From an uncultured Succinivibrionaceae bacterium (GTDB taxonomy: Bacteria; Pseudomonadota; Gammaproteobacteria; Enterobacterales; Succinivibrionaceae): a DNA stretch of 32,708 bases. The stretch covers positions 1 to 32,708 of the forward strand of contig CALXOV010000007.1 in assembly GCA_944390105.1 (NCBI GenBank), given 5' to 3'. The notes under the pieces were generated by a model that saw only the letters and a list, made by a program, of their open reading frames with translations, was not told where the DNA came from and searched no databases. A program made the position numbers and the translations under genes. Within the stretch, counting starts at the first letter, position 1; every line of letters begins with the position of its first letter. This document shows positions 9,201 through 17,413 of the stretch, piece after piece.

Positions 9201-9396
9201 CGAGCAGGCTTCCAAGATTGTGTTTGTGCGCAGCGAAAAACAAGATGCGGGCAAGCTTGCAGTACCGTATACCTGCCTGGGACTGGCACGCAGCACCAAG
9301 CGCTATCACGGCAGTAAGCCTATTAGTTTAGAGCTGGTGTGCGACCATCCGATCCCCGATCATTTCTTAGGTCTCGGCACGCCACCTGCACGCTAG
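6235..9396 (+). CDS. HKD-nuclease / superfamily II helicase / DUF3427 protein
   Basis: A 1053-residue three-part protein. The N-terminal part has a phospholipase D-like (HKD) motif, H216-A-K218 followed by GSSNLS. A superfamily II helicase core follows: Walker A GTGKT at 354-358, DEVHH from D449, LTATPER near 480, and motif VI QQLGRGLRR at 657-665. The last 300 residues resemble DUF3427, with ADFIFVTLHKAQ and TPESPAGQRYI. Proteins of this build occur in many bacteria; the molecular role is not established to my knowledge. The domains suggest ATP-driven DNA or RNA translocation coupled to phosphodiester cleavage, a pattern found in several defence and repair proteins. Only one HxK motif is visible, so an active site might need a dimer. 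AGAGG eight bases before ATG supports the start. It stands alone between glgP and hldE and ends in TAG. Confidence 0.85.
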   Translation: MQSGWYDKPLTRQDEAEIARTPQSFSAVDKLNDVNAAAAAVVAFMQPLIERKLTEILSSPDTDRASQQALTFINTLLQSLDSDARLSEPLRQLRYYFAPQDTLLNAAQLKAITPLTPLSLPALFTGDSEEATLAAALKNELQTADEVWLVVSFIRYSALQLLYDALHDFCAHPGHRLHVFTTTYTGATQASAVATIAKLPQCAVYVNYSSLQTRMHAKGYIFVRRTGFSTAYIGSSNLSTAALTRGLEWNLKLSEYHTPALFAKLRRACERYRADTCFERFKAATPQELQQSLTKLQTALQAENQRFGRDGSSFALPAAPPALQLMEHQLQMLTHLQAQRQAGNWRNLVVAATGTGKTMLAAFDFANFVKGHPRARLLFVAHRKEILQQARATFARVLNAPNFGEMLSGGEKPQRWEHVFATIETLCRLDLAGHAVLSNPTHFDVLMVDEVHHGSAASYQRLFDAHYFAPKLLLGLTATPERMDGQSILPYFNDVISTELRLPEAVNRGLLVPFIYFGISDNIDLTEVSCKRGMYDEAVLEALYTAGTPARQRADLILTKVQEITDGMAAEVRGLGFCVSIGHARFMAACFNQAGIPSAAVHARIDAAERAEAQHKLRSGKLKFLFTVDLFNEGIDIPCLNLLLFLRPTQSLTVFVQQLGRGLRRDDARHKTELTVLDFVGQANRNYDFEEKFSALFTKSVSLKQEIAQGFPDLPQGCALTLERKAQAAILENIAKSYATPDYLFAKFARMQDMLGRTPHYGEFLDYYGFTPGMLYGKPKRESPRSFYRLLVRAQQRPQLSSSLLEHQVNQACMRLRNLNALPFILALRRYLSWQAVDAAMLPYLRMFYVTLCDREAPRDNARLLQFLDDVRKAQVLREELYALLDYRLSHGELADKPVLEQLPLALYGQYTTVQALCAGDIALSQRQNGVSLSKRFKADFIFVTLHKAQQLYSERTRYADCIVDKKHVIWQTPHATTPESPAGQRYIDEQASKIVFVRSEKQDAGKLAVPYTCLGLARSTKRYHGSKPISLELVCDHPIPDHFLGLGTPPAR

Positions 9397-9473
9397 CGCC
9401 TTGGCAGTAACACGTTCAAGCCAGATTGCGTGCGGGAGCTGGACCCTTGCGCTTAGGCGTGCCCGGATGTCTT

Positions 9474-9860
9474 TTAGCAACCGGCGCTCAGCCCATACTG
9501 CCAGGTTACGACTCCGCCAAAATCGTAGAGGTAGATAAAACCTGCCTGCGCAAGCACATGGGCGGCCTCAAGGGAGCGCCGCCCTGAGCGGCAGTACAGC
9601 AGGATAGGGGTATTTAAATCCCGCCCCGGGAGCAGCGCCGCCTGCGGCTTACGTTTAATAACTTCAAGCGGCACATTGACCGCCCCGGCAATATGCCCTA
9701 AGACAAATTCCTCAGGGGTGCGCACATCCAAGAGCGCATATTCAGGATAGGTTTCAAGTAGCGCATTGGCCACATTCTGCGCAATGGTATGCACTCCAGG
9801 GCTTAGCTTAAAGCCCTGTAGCAGGTCATCATTATTGCTGACGCTAAAAGACGGGAACAT
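9474..9860 (-). CDS. Rhodanese-like sulfurtransferase domain protein
   Basis: A single-domain rhodanese of 128 aa. ALLDVRTPEEFVLGHIAGAVNVP is the usual CH2A-type motif, and LLYCRSGRRS supplies the active-site loop with the persulfide-forming cysteine, C-x-x-G-x-R. There is no signal peptide, so it should act in the cytoplasm, probably as a sulfur carrier; the partner is unknown. Its ATG overlaps the stop of hldE in a TAATG arrangement (9858-9862), which indicates translational coupling. The link to heptose synthesis is positional only. GlpE-, PspE- or YgaP-like names are possible, but I would not pick one. Confidence 0.88.
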   Translation of the reverse strand: MFPSFSVSNNDDLLQGFKLSPGVHTIAQNVANALLETYPEYALLDVRTPEEFVLGHIAGAVNVPLEVIKRKPQAALLPGRDLNTPILLYCRSGRRSLEAAHVLAQAGFIYLYDFGGVVTWQYGLSAGC

Positions 9861-11293
9861 TATTTGCCCTCAGCTTGAATGCGCTTGACGATAGCGGAGG
9901 TGGAAAAGCCCGCAGTAAAGGGTAGGACAATCACCTGTCCGCCGTGTTGCTGCACTTCAACGTGCCCGGCAATCTGCTCAACCCGATAATCACCGCCTTT
10001 AACTAAGACATCGGGCAATACCTGGGCAATTAAAGGCTGCGGGGTGTCCGTATCAAAGGGCACCACGTAATCAACGCAGGAGAGGGCCGCAAGCAGGCTC
10101 ATGCGATTTGCAAGCGGCACAATTGGCCGGGTGGGACCTTTAAGGCGCGCTACTGAAGCATCGGAATTGACTGCAATAATGAGGACATCTCCAAGCGCCC
10201 GCGCTTTTTGCAGATAATCAACATGCCCTTGATGCAGCAGATCAAAGCAGCCGTTGGTCATTACAATGCGTTTGCCCTGCTGTTTTAAACGCGCCACGGC
10301 GCTTAGCAGCTCACCTTGCGTAACTACACCGCCCGAGCTAATGCCGTGGCCTTCGATTTCGGCTTTAATTTCCTCAGGCGAGGCGGTTGAGGTTCCGAGC
10401 TTGCCCACCACAATACCGGCGGCGTGATTGGCAATTTCACAGGAGGAGACTAAATCCAGTCCGCTGGCCAGACAGGCACCTAAGGTAGCGATCACGGTGT
10501 CGCCTGCACCGGTGACATCGTAGACCTCGCGTGCATGTGTTGGCAGATGAACCGCCGGTAGCCCCGGACGCAACAGCGACATGCCATCTTCAGAGCGCGT
10601 TACCAACAAGGCATCGAGCTCGTAGTCAGCAATCATCTTCAAACCCTTGACCACCAGATCGTTTTCGTCTTTGACCTTGCCGGCCACGGCTTCAAACTCA
10701 CTTAAGTTCGGCGTGAGCAGGGAGGCCCCGCGATAGCGGTTAAAGTCGGTGCCCTTGGGGTCAATTAAAACCGTTATCCCATGATTGCGTGCGAGGTGAA
10801 TCATCTGCTGCACCGAGGTCAAAGCCCCCTTGCCGTAATCGGAGCAGATGATAACTTTACAGTCATCACGGATACTTTGCCGCAACGCCTGTAGCATGCG
10901 GCCGTTGTCTACATCGGCATAGCCTTCTTCAAAATCGGCACGCAGCAGCTGCTGATTGCGGCTTAAGACGCGCAGCTTAGTAATGGTAGGGACGGCTGGA
11001 CTTACAATGAAGTTAGGATTAACCTGTTTGTCTGTCACTAAGGAGGTCAGCTTGGCGGCGGCCTCATCTTCTCCCACAATGCCGACTAAAGTACAAGGTG
11101 CCCCTAAAGCGGTAATATTGATGGCCACGTTAGCAGCGCCGCCCGCGCGATCTTCGCGCTTGGTAATCTTAATAACCGGAACCGGAGCTTCCGGGGAAAT
11201 GCGGGTGGCCGGGCCAGTCCAATAGCGATCCAGCATTACATCACCGACCACGGTGACTTTGCCGCTAAAAGTGGGAATATGCAGCGCAGGCAT
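9860..11293 (-). CDS. hldE: Bifunctional heptose-7-phosphate kinase / heptose-1-phosphate adenylyltransferase
   Basis: HldE makes ADP-D-glycero-beta-D-manno-heptose for the lipopolysaccharide inner core. The N-terminal half is a PfkB/ribokinase-type kinase with TGAGDT near residue 260. The C-terminal half is a nucleotidyltransferase with [12 protein letters not shown] (HxGH-type) near residue 340 and VLVKGGDY. From ATG 11293 the product is 477 aa, exactly the E. coli length, and AAAAGGAG lies 11 bases upstream. The longer reading from 11332 adds 13 residues with no such support. The gene diverges from the MFS transporter and is coupled to the downstream rhodanese by a one-base overlap. Confidence 0.95.
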   Translation of the reverse strand: MPALHIPTFSGKVTVVGDVMLDRYWTGPATRISPEAPVPVIKITKREDRAGGAANVAINITALGAPCTLVGIVGEDEAAAKLTSLVTDKQVNPNFIVSPAVPTITKLRVLSRNQQLLRADFEEGYADVDNGRMLQALRQSIRDDCKVIICSDYGKGALTSVQQMIHLARNHGITVLIDPKGTDFNRYRGASLLTPNLSEFEAVAGKVKDENDLVVKGLKMIADYELDALLVTRSEDGMSLLRPGLPAVHLPTHAREVYDVTGAGDTVIATLGACLASGLDLVSSCEIANHAAGIVVGKLGTSTASPEEIKAEIEGHGISSGGVVTQGELLSAVARLKQQGKRIVMTNGCFDLLHQGHVDYLQKARALGDVLIIAVNSDASVARLKGPTRPIVPLANRMSLLAALSCVDYVVPFDTDTPQPLIAQVLPDVLVKGGDYRVEQIAGHVEVQQHGGQVIVLPFTAGFSTSAIVKRIQAEGK

Positions 11294-11333
11294 AAAGCTG
11301 AAGTCTCCTTTTGCAATGAAGTACATGGGCAAA

Positions 11334-11339
11334 ATTATA
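11334..11339 (-). promoter_or_regulatory. Candidate -10 for hldE
   Basis: Read on the minus strand this is a perfect TATAAT, 40 bases before the hldE start. The hexamers 16-18 bases upstream (ATGCAA/GATGCA) match the -35 poorly. Confidence 0.35.
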
Positions 11340-11436
11340 GCGTGCCGCGCTGATTTTGCATCCTATTTGACATTTGAGCGCTGAAGGCGTTGCAGCCTTT
11401 GCTAAAATGGTCGGCCGAAGCAAATGGAGAGCTGAA

Positions 11437-12855
11437 ATGTTGAAGATGTGGGCTTTGGACGCCGACGGCACCGCCAAACCGCTGCAGTACGTGCTGCTGT
11501 GTGCTCTGTTGAACCTGAGCTTTGGCTATGATTTGGGGTTGCTCTTTGTCAATCAACAGTCTTTGAGCGATTTCTTCATCTTAAGCGGCAATGAGGGCGA
11601 TGTCATTTTAGGCACAGCGCTGTTAGGTCTTATCTTAGGTTTTTTCTTAGGCGGTTTTTTAAATTACAGCTCGGGGCGACGTTTGTGTCTGTTGTGCGGC
11701 GCAACCTTAGGCCAGTTGAGTATTATTGCCTCACTATTTGCCCCTAATTTATCCATTCTGCTGTGCACGCAGTTTGTGATCGGCTTTGCCAGTGCGCTCT
11801 TCATGCTCTCAGCGCTGTTGTACTGCGCCGAAATCACGCTGCCGCGCCAGCGCGGTCTAGCGAGCTGTCTGCCGTGGGTAATTTTCTCTGGAGGTATCGG
11901 TTTGGCCGTACTCTCCCGCGAGATGAATCCGCTGCACGGTCTGCCACTATTGGCCTTGACGCTGTGCGTATTTAATCTGCTGCTGATTATAGTGGCGGCG
12001 CTCAAATTGCCAGAAAGTCCGCGTTATTTAGCTAGTATCGGTGAATCTGACCGGGCGCTTAGCGTGCTGTTTCGCTTGCGCCTTAATATGAGCATTGCTG
12101 CGCGAGAGCTGGCCGGGATTAATGAGGGCTTTCGCCAAGAAACGCGCGGCGCGCAGTTTTTCCTGCAGAGCGCGCCTTTTCGGCATGTGTTTTGGACGCT
12201 TGTCGGCCTTACCTTGCTCCTACAGGCCTCCGGCCTTACTTTAGTGCCCTTTGCGCTGTCGGATTTGTTTGTGGCGCACAATGGGGGGCGCTATCACAGC
12301 TACGATTTAACCTATGGCCTGCTCAAAGCGGCTTGTGCGGTAAGCTTTTTCGGAACCATTTCGGCGGCGGTGATGGCAGATAAAGTCGGTCGGCGGGGAC
12401 TTATCTTGATCGCCGCGCTGTTGTGCTGCCTGTCCTTGGGGGTGCTGAGCTTAAGCTTCATCTTCGGCCCGTTCTTTTTTACCCCGCTGTTTGTCACTAT
12501 CGGGGTACTGCTTTACATTTATGCCGCTACCATTTTATTTGTCAGCTTTACCGCACTCCTGCTGCCCGAGCTAAGCCCCGGGCGCGGACGTGAATTTGCC
12601 GCAGTCTGCGTCCTTATCACGCAGGCAGTGGCCATAATGTTTGCGTTGCAGATCTATTATGAAGCGGTGTCCGCCTTGGGCTTTGCTGTAATGTTCCTGC
12701 TCTTTTTCTGTAGTGCGCTGCTGTTGTGCCTGCTGTGCTGTCAGGTGGTGCCTAATACCATGAACGCCTCGCTTGAGGGCATTGAAAGCCGCCTAATGGA
12801 AGGGGTACCGCTGCGCTTGCTCGGGCGCTTGCGCAGTGAGCGGCGCGATGATTAA
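11437..12855 (+). CDS. MFS transporter, sugar-porter-like
   Basis: A 472-residue membrane protein with about 12 hydrophobic segments in two halves. Family marks are SSGRRLCLLCG after the second segment, PESPRYLASIGESDRAL at the start of the central loop, and DKVGRRGLIL at the matching place in the second half. PESPR plus duplicated G-R-R is typical of the sugar-porter family (proton-coupled sugar or polyol uptake), but the substrate cannot be read from the sequence. I chose ATG 11437 because GGAGA lies six bases upstream and the product begins just before the first segment; an upstream ATG at 11374 adds 21 unlikely residues. Divergent from hldE, with no obvious partner gene. Confidence 0.85.
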   Translation: MLKMWALDADGTAKPLQYVLLCALLNLSFGYDLGLLFVNQQSLSDFFILSGNEGDVILGTALLGLILGFFLGGFLNYSSGRRLCLLCGATLGQLSIIASLFAPNLSILLCTQFVIGFASALFMLSALLYCAEITLPRQRGLASCLPWVIFSGGIGLAVLSREMNPLHGLPLLALTLCVFNLLLIIVAALKLPESPRYLASIGESDRALSVLFRLRLNMSIAARELAGINEGFRQETRGAQFFLQSAPFRHVFWTLVGLTLLLQASGLTLVPFALSDLFVAHNGGRYHSYDLTYGLLKAACAVSFFGTISAAVMADKVGRRGLILIAALLCCLSLGVLSLSFIFGPFFFTPLFVTIGVLLYIYAATILFVSFTALLLPELSPGRGREFAAVCVLITQAVAIMFALQIYYEAVSALGFAVMFLLFFCSALLLCLLCCQVVPNTMNASLEGIESRLMEGVPLRLLGRLRSERRDD

Positions 12856-12872
12856 GCCAGCATTGTCTCCAT

Positions 12873-12893
12873 TCTGACACAAGCAATGTCAGA
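12873..12893. repeat. Small inverted repeat after the MFS gene
   Basis: TCTGACA and TGTCAGA form a 7-bp stem with a 7-base loop, 18 bases after the MFS stop. No T-run follows, so terminator function is doubtful. Confidence 0.3.
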
Positions 12894-13010
12894 GGGCACC
12901 TTAACAATTCAAGACGGTGGCAATTTGCTGGCGCGATGCCTTGGATTTATATAATGAAGCGGCGTTCTGCTTTTTAATGCAGAATGGTTACAGCTGTCGG
13001 CAAGCTAAAT

Positions 13011-13040
13011 CCCACCAAGCTTTAGCTTGTGGGAGCGTCA
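13011..13040 (+). repeat. Hairpin resembling an IS200/IS605 right end (remnant)
   Basis: CCCAC-C-AAGC and GCTTGTGGG pair over nine bases with one bulged C and a TTTA loop, followed by AGCGTCA. The right arm GCTTGTGGG is identical to that at 110-118, and the tails are similar (GTCAC against TTCAC). No tnpA or tnpB reading frame is next to it, so a solo end or degraded non-autonomous copy is the likely reading. Chance similarity of a short hairpin is not excluded. Confidence 0.35.
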
Positions 13041-13061
13041 CGAAAATAGGGAGTAAAGAAG

Positions 13062-13084
13062 CGCCGTAAGCGCAGCTTACGGCG
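13062..13084. repeat. REP-like palindrome between convergent genes
   Basis: CGCCGTAAGC and GCTTACGGCG form a perfect 10-bp stem around GCA. It lies 14 bases from the end of the tolC-type gene and may act as its terminator, although no T-run follows. The GCTTACG core recurs at other gene ends in the window. Confidence 0.55.
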
Positions 13085-13097
13085 TATAAGAAAGGGC

Positions 13098-14426
13098 TTA
13101 CTTGACTAAGCCGCGATTGACCGCTTCGATATCTTGAACGCTGAGCGTGCCCTGAGTATAGAGCAGGCTTAAGCGCGATATGATGTAGTTGTAGCGTGCG
13201 GCAGACAAGTTTTGCTGAGCGCTGTAGAAGCTCTGGGTGGCATCCAGCACATCGGACATGGTGCGGGTACCGACCTCATAGCCGGCTTTGACTGAGCGCA
13301 GCGATGAGGCTGCAGATTTAATCAATTGCTCGTAGGCGCGCACAGAGCTGATGGCCGCATTAACATTGTTGTAACCGTTGTTGACGTCAGCCACCACGGT
13401 GCGGTGCGTATTCTCTAAGGATTCACTTGCCACCACGTACTGCTCTTCGGCTTGTTTTACCTGCGCACTGACGGCACCGCCGTGGAAAAGCGGCAGATTT
13501 AAGGTAATGCCGATGCTGCCTTCATGGGTATTGCCATCCTCTTGTGCGCCGGGCACTTCGGTGCTGTAGTCAGAATAACTGGTAGATAAGCTGCCAACTA
13601 AATCAACTGTCGGCTCATGGCCGGTCTGTGCTAAGGTGATATTGTCTTTGGCAATATCGCGTCCAATAATAGCAGCCTGTAGCGAGAGGTTATTTTCTTC
13701 AGCAGTTTGTAGAATATTCTGACGTGAGCGCTGCACGGGTTCGGGTGAGAAGCGCTTGGCATCTAATGTAGCTAAATCCGAGGTAGTGCGGCCAATCAGC
13801 TTGCGTAGCTCCTCGTAGGAATTAATCAGCTGATTTTCAGCAGAAATAACCTGCGCAGTTGACAGATCATAATCAGCCTGCGCCTGTAGCTGATCAGTTT
13901 CGGCGATCAGGCCTACCTGAAAGCGGCGGGTGGCTTCATTTAACTGTAGCCGCAATGCTTCTTGATAGGCTTTGGCAAATGTCAGATTATCGCGTGCGCT
14001 TAAAATATTGAAATAGGCCGTAGCGGTACGCATGATGAGATTCTGTAGCGCATCGTTGTACAGCAGATCTTGCTGTGCGGCAGTTTTCTGCGCAATGGTG
14101 CGCGATGCCCAGTTGGCATGGCGCCACAGGGCCTGTGATAAGTTTATGCCGGCCGAGGCGGTCCGCGCATCAGCACGCTCATTGGTACCGCTCATGACGC
14201 TGGTATGATTGGCCGACAGGGAGCCGACGGCATCGAGCTGCGGCAGCAGAGCGGCAGTAGCTTCGTCTACAGCGGCTACGGCTTTATTGAAATTGGCTTT
14301 AGCCTGCAGGACCACCGGATCTTTGACGTAAGCTTCCTTATAAATATCCATTAAATTTTCAGCGCTGGCGAGGGTGGGCACACAGGCGGCCACCGCAAGA
14401 GCCAGCAGTGTAGTTTTGCAGCGCAT
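13098..14426 (-). CDS. tolC: TolC-family outer-membrane channel
   Basis: Outer-membrane efflux proteins of this family form trimeric channel-tunnels that serve type I secretion and tripartite efflux pumps. The protein has a clear signal peptide (MRCKTTLLALAVAACVPTLASA). Its mature part shows the duplicated helical layout, with repeats such as ATAYFNILSARDNLTFAKAY in the first half and NAAISSVRAYEQLIKSA in the second. TLSVQDIEAVNRGL at the C terminus resembles the TolC end. Length is 442 aa, slightly short of E. coli TolC. A minus-strand TATACT at 14475-14480 is a candidate -10, and AAGG precedes the ATG. No adaptor or pump gene is adjacent, as is usual for a shared TolC. Confidence 0.85.
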   Translation of the reverse strand: MRCKTTLLALAVAACVPTLASAENLMDIYKEAYVKDPVVLQAKANFNKAVAAVDEATAALLPQLDAVGSLSANHTSVMSGTNERADARTASAGINLSQALWRHANWASRTIAQKTAAQQDLLYNDALQNLIMRTATAYFNILSARDNLTFAKAYQEALRLQLNEATRRFQVGLIAETDQLQAQADYDLSTAQVISAENQLINSYEELRKLIGRTTSDLATLDAKRFSPEPVQRSRQNILQTAEENNLSLQAAIIGRDIAKDNITLAQTGHEPTVDLVGSLSTSYSDYSTEVPGAQEDGNTHEGSIGITLNLPLFHGGAVSAQVKQAEEQYVVASESLENTHRTVVADVNNGYNNVNAAISSVRAYEQLIKSAASSLRSVKAGYEVGTRTMSDVLDATQSFYSAQQNLSAARYNYIISRLSLLYTQGTLSVQDIEAVNRGLVK

Positions 14427-14588
14427 AACAGACCTTATCCTTAAAATGCTGTCTTGTGACTACTGTGAGCACGCAGTATAACAAAGTGTAACGAAAATAA
14501 TTGTGCAGGTAGCTTAGTTTTGCTGGTATGAAACACGGTTAAAGGCGATTTTATGCGCTGATGCGCAACAGTGTTGCGGCGGATACGG

Positions 14589-14664
14589 TGGTGGAGGTAT
14601 GCGGGATCGAACCGCAGACCCTCTGCTTGCAAAGCAGATGCTCTCCCAGCTGAGCTATACCCCC
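14589..14664 (-). tRNA. tRNA-Ala (anticodon UGC), copy 1
   Basis: A 76-base cloverleaf with encoded CCA. The acceptor stem GGGGGTA/TACCTCC contains the G3:U70 pair that marks alanine tRNA. The anticodon loop TTTGCAA gives UGC. It is identical to the copy at 14877-14952. This is the last gene of the array in transcription order. Confidence 0.97.
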
Positions 14665-14687
14665 AGAGGTCTAGGTAGCATGATTCT

Positions 14688-14763
<76 letters not shown>

Positions 14764-14791
14764 AAGACCAGAAGCAAGAAGTGAAATCTTT

Positions 14792-14867
<76 letters not shown>

Positions 14868-14876
14868 AGATTTCAG

Positions 14877-14952
14877 TGGTGGAGGTATGCGGGATCGAAC
14901 CGCAGACCCTCTGCTTGCAAAGCAGATGCTCTCCCAGCTGAGCTATACCCCC
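14877..14952 (-). tRNA. tRNA-Ala (anticodon UGC), copy 2
   Basis: Identical over 76 bases to the gene at 14589-14664. Only nine bases separate it from the neighbouring GGC copy, so all copies must be cut from one precursor. Confidence 0.97.
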
Positions 14953-14972
14953 AACCGATGCTTGTACGAACT

Positions 14973-15048
<76 letters not shown>

Positions 15049-15067
15049 GTGTCGTAAAGCGTGGCTC

Positions 15068-15095
15068 ATTATACGGAACTAAAGCCGGCTGTCAA
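15068..15095 (-). promoter_or_regulatory. Consensus sigma70 promoter of the tRNA-Ala array
   Basis: On the minus strand TTGACA (15090-15095) and TATAAT (15068-15073) are both perfect, with a 16-base spacer. A G/C-rich discriminator follows and AT-rich sequence lies upstream, as at growth-rate-controlled stable-RNA promoters. The first tRNA begins about 10 bases after the expected start site. Confidence 0.85.
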
Positions 15096-15120
15096 CTAAA
15101 TTTGCCGAAAATTTTACCCA

Positions 15121-15161
15121 AAAAACAAAATAAGTTTGTTTAATATTAATTAAACTTATTT
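15121..15161 (-). terminator. AT-rich terminator after the small secreted-protein gene
   Basis: AATAAGTTT (15129-15137) and AAACTTATT (15152-15160) form a 9-bp stem with an inner TTAATATTAA palindrome. Read on the minus strand it is followed by TTTTGTTTTTT. It lies between the stop of the small gene (15278) and the tRNA promoter, so it would insulate the tRNA array. Confidence 0.5.
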
Positions 15162-15277
15162 AATTAATGCAGAACATACCGCCCATTTTATCTAAAAGCC
15201 GCGAAATTCCTCATGCGTGAGCATGGGGTATGTCATGAGCAGGTAAGCAAATGCGTTTTGCCCTAAGCCCGCCTGGT

Positions 15278-15556
15278 CTAAGGCTGCGGGTGCACTGGCA
15301 GCTGCCGCTGGGAATGGCCTTCAGGGTACAGCATGTCCTGACAGGATTGCACAAAATTGAGACTTGCCATTAAGTTGTCTTCGCCGCTTAAGGTTCCGTT
15401 TGAGATATTGTCGGTCAGCTCCTGCAGCACCCGATCATCACTGCAGGCTTTAAGCGTCGGTTCTGGAATGGAATAGGGGGCAGCATAAGCGCTAAAGCTC
15501 ATGACGGACAGTACAGCTACCGTAGTTGGCAGCAGATGACGGGTAAACACGGACAT
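15278..15556 (-). CDS. Small exported protein of unknown function
   Basis: A 92-residue protein with an apparent signal peptide: basic start MSVFTRH, hydrophobic core, and likely cleavage after AYA. The mature part is about 66 residues, acidic to neutral, with two cysteines (KACSDD and VQSCQDM) that could form one disulfide, and a Pro/His-rich end. I chose the ATG at 15556 because GGAG lies six bases before it; the ATG two codons upstream sits directly on that site. I recognise no family. It diverges from the prfC operon and appears to be monocistronic. Confidence 0.65.
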   Translation of the reverse strand: MSVFTRHLLPTTVAVLSVMSFSAYAAPYSIPEPTLKACSDDRVLQELTDNISNGTLSGEDNLMASLNFVQSCQDMLYPEGHSQRQLPVHPQP

Positions 15557-15618
15557 CAGCATCTCCTTTAAGTGCCGCTGATTAAAGTTAAGTCACGGCT
15601 TGCTCTTGAGAAAAAGAC

Positions 15619-15698
15619 TTATATGTAAGAGAATATAGCACTATTTTGCCCCAGCGCTGTTCTCTATGACGGCGCTTGCGAAAAATTCTTACATATTA
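15619..15698. promoter_or_regulatory. Divergent promoter region with paired inverted motif
   Basis: TCTTACATATAA read on the minus strand (15619-15630) and TCTTACATATTA on the plus strand (15687-15698) match at 11 of 12 positions and face apart, toward the small secreted gene and prfC. They may be operator half-sites or similar promoter elements. A weak TTGCGA (15676-15681) could be a -35 for prfC. Confidence 0.35.
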
Positions 15699-15799
15699 AT
15701 AAATTGTTAGATGACTCACGCCGCCGCGCAGGCCGCGCGCAGCGTACTGCCGGCAGGCAGCATTAGGACGAGCAATTAGTAGATATCACGGAACACATC

Positions 15800-17392
15800 A
15801 TGGCTGATGATAAAATGCTGCAGGACATTGCTTCCCGCCGCACCTTTGCAATAATTTCCCACCCGGACGCCGGTAAGACCACCATCACTGAAAAAGTACT
15901 GCTCTTTGGGTCGGTGATTCAGCGGGCCGGCGAAGTTAAGGGCCGTGGCTCCACCGGCTCGTTTGCCCGCTCTGATTGGATGGATATGGAAAAAGAGCGT
16001 GGCATTTCGGTGACTACCTCAGTGATGCAGTTCCCTTACGGAGGTTGCATCGTGAATCTGCTCGATACCCCGGGCCATGAGGATTTCTCTGAGGATACCT
16101 ATCGCGTGCTTACCGCCGTGGACTCGTGCTTAATGGTCATTGATGCGGCCAAGGGCGTGGAGGAGCGTACGCGTAAGCTAATGGATGTGACAAGGCTACG
16201 CGCTACGCCGATTTTAACCTTTATGAATAAGCTTGACCGCGAGACGCGCGATCCTTTAGAGCTGCTGGATGAAGTAGAAAAAGAGCTGAAGATTTTATGC
16301 GCGCCGGTGACCTGGCCGATAGGCTCGGGTAAATCCTTTAAGGGCATTTACCATCTGCAAAAAGATGAAACCTATCTCTATCATTCAGGAGAGGGGTTTC
16401 ATATTCAGCAAAAGCGCGTGATTAAAGGGCGTGATAACCCTGAGCTAGATGCTGCCGTAGGCGATGATTTAGCGGCAAAGCTGCGTGAAGATCTGGAACT
16501 GATAGAAGCGGGCAGTAATCCTTTTGATGAAGATGCTTTTTTGGCAGGCGAGCTGACACCGGTGTTCTTTGGTACGGCTTTGGGCAACTTCGGGGTGGAC
16601 TGCATGTTAGACGGTTTATGCGCCTGGGCCCCAGCACCGTTGCCGCGCGCTACAGATGTCCGTCAGGTTAAGGCGACTGAAGCTCCGTTAACCGGCTTTA
16701 TCTTTAAGATTCAGGCCAATATGGACCCGAAGCATCACGATCGCATTGCCTTTATGCGTCTCGTGTCGGGCGCATATCACAAGGGGATGAAGCTCTATCA
16801 GGTACGCACCGGCAAAGAGATGACGATTTCCGATGCGGTAACCTTTATGGGTGGAGAGCGTGACCTTGCGGTATCGGCGGTGGCCGGCGATATTATCGGC
16901 ATTCACAATCATGGCTCGATTCGCATCGGCGATACCTTTACTCAAGGCGAAAAACTGCGCTTCTCCGGTATTCCGAACTTTGCGCCGGAATTGTTCCGCC
17001 GCATTACGCTCAAAGATCCGTTAAAGCAAAAGCAGCTGCTCAAAGGCTTAGTGCAGCTTTCAGAAGAGGGTGCGGTGCAGGTCTTCCGTCCGATTATTAA
17101 TAATGATTTAATCGTGGGAGCCGTGGGAGTGTTGCAGTTTGATGTGGTGGTGTCGCGCCTAAAGCATGAATACGGTGTGGATGCGAGCTATGAAAATATT
17201 CCGGTGACCACCGCGCGCTGGTTAAGTTCGGATGACCCCAAGGCCATTGAAGAGCTGGAGCATAAAGTTCCGCAGCATTTGGCGATGGACGGCGGCGATA
17301 ATCTAACTTATCTTGCCACCTCGATGGTCAATCTTAATTTGCAGATGGAGCGCTATCCCAAAGTTACCTTCAGTGCAACGCGTGAGCATTAA
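15800..17392 (+). CDS. prfC: Peptide chain release factor 3
   Basis: RF3 is a translational GTPase that recycles RF1/RF2 from the ribosome after peptide release. GTPase motifs are visible: SHPDAGKTT at 20-28 (P-loop), [11 protein letters not shown] (switch I), [14 protein letters not shown] (switch II) and NKLDRE (base recognition). At 530 aa it is one residue longer than the E. coli protein. It heads a plus-strand cluster with a TatD-like gene 21 bases downstream, then serB and radA. Confidence 0.96.
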   Translation: MADDKMLQDIASRRTFAIISHPDAGKTTITEKVLLFGSVIQRAGEVKGRGSTGSFARSDWMDMEKERGISVTTSVMQFPYGGCIVNLLDTPGHEDFSEDTYRVLTAVDSCLMVIDAAKGVEERTRKLMDVTRLRATPILTFMNKLDRETRDPLELLDEVEKELKILCAPVTWPIGSGKSFKGIYHLQKDETYLYHSGEGFHIQQKRVIKGRDNPELDAAVGDDLAAKLREDLELIEAGSNPFDEDAFLAGELTPVFFGTALGNFGVDCMLDGLCAWAPAPLPRATDVRQVKATEAPLTGFIFKIQANMDPKHHDRIAFMRLVSGAYHKGMKLYQVRTGKEMTISDAVTFMGGERDLAVSAVAGDIIGIHNHGSIRIGDTFTQGEKLRFSGIPNFAPELFRRITLKDPLKQKQLLKGLVQLSEEGAVQVFRPIINNDLIVGAVGVLQFDVVVSRLKHEYGVDASYENIPVTTARWLSSDDPKAIEELEHKVPQHLAMDGGDNLTYLATSMVNLNLQMERYPKVTFSATREH

Positions 17393-17413
17393 GCTAGCGC
17401 TTAAAGGAGTTAA

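Noticed and set aside
11367-11408. TTGACA and TAAAAT before the MFS gene as a promoter
   Set aside because: The spacing is 30 bases, far from the usable 15-19.
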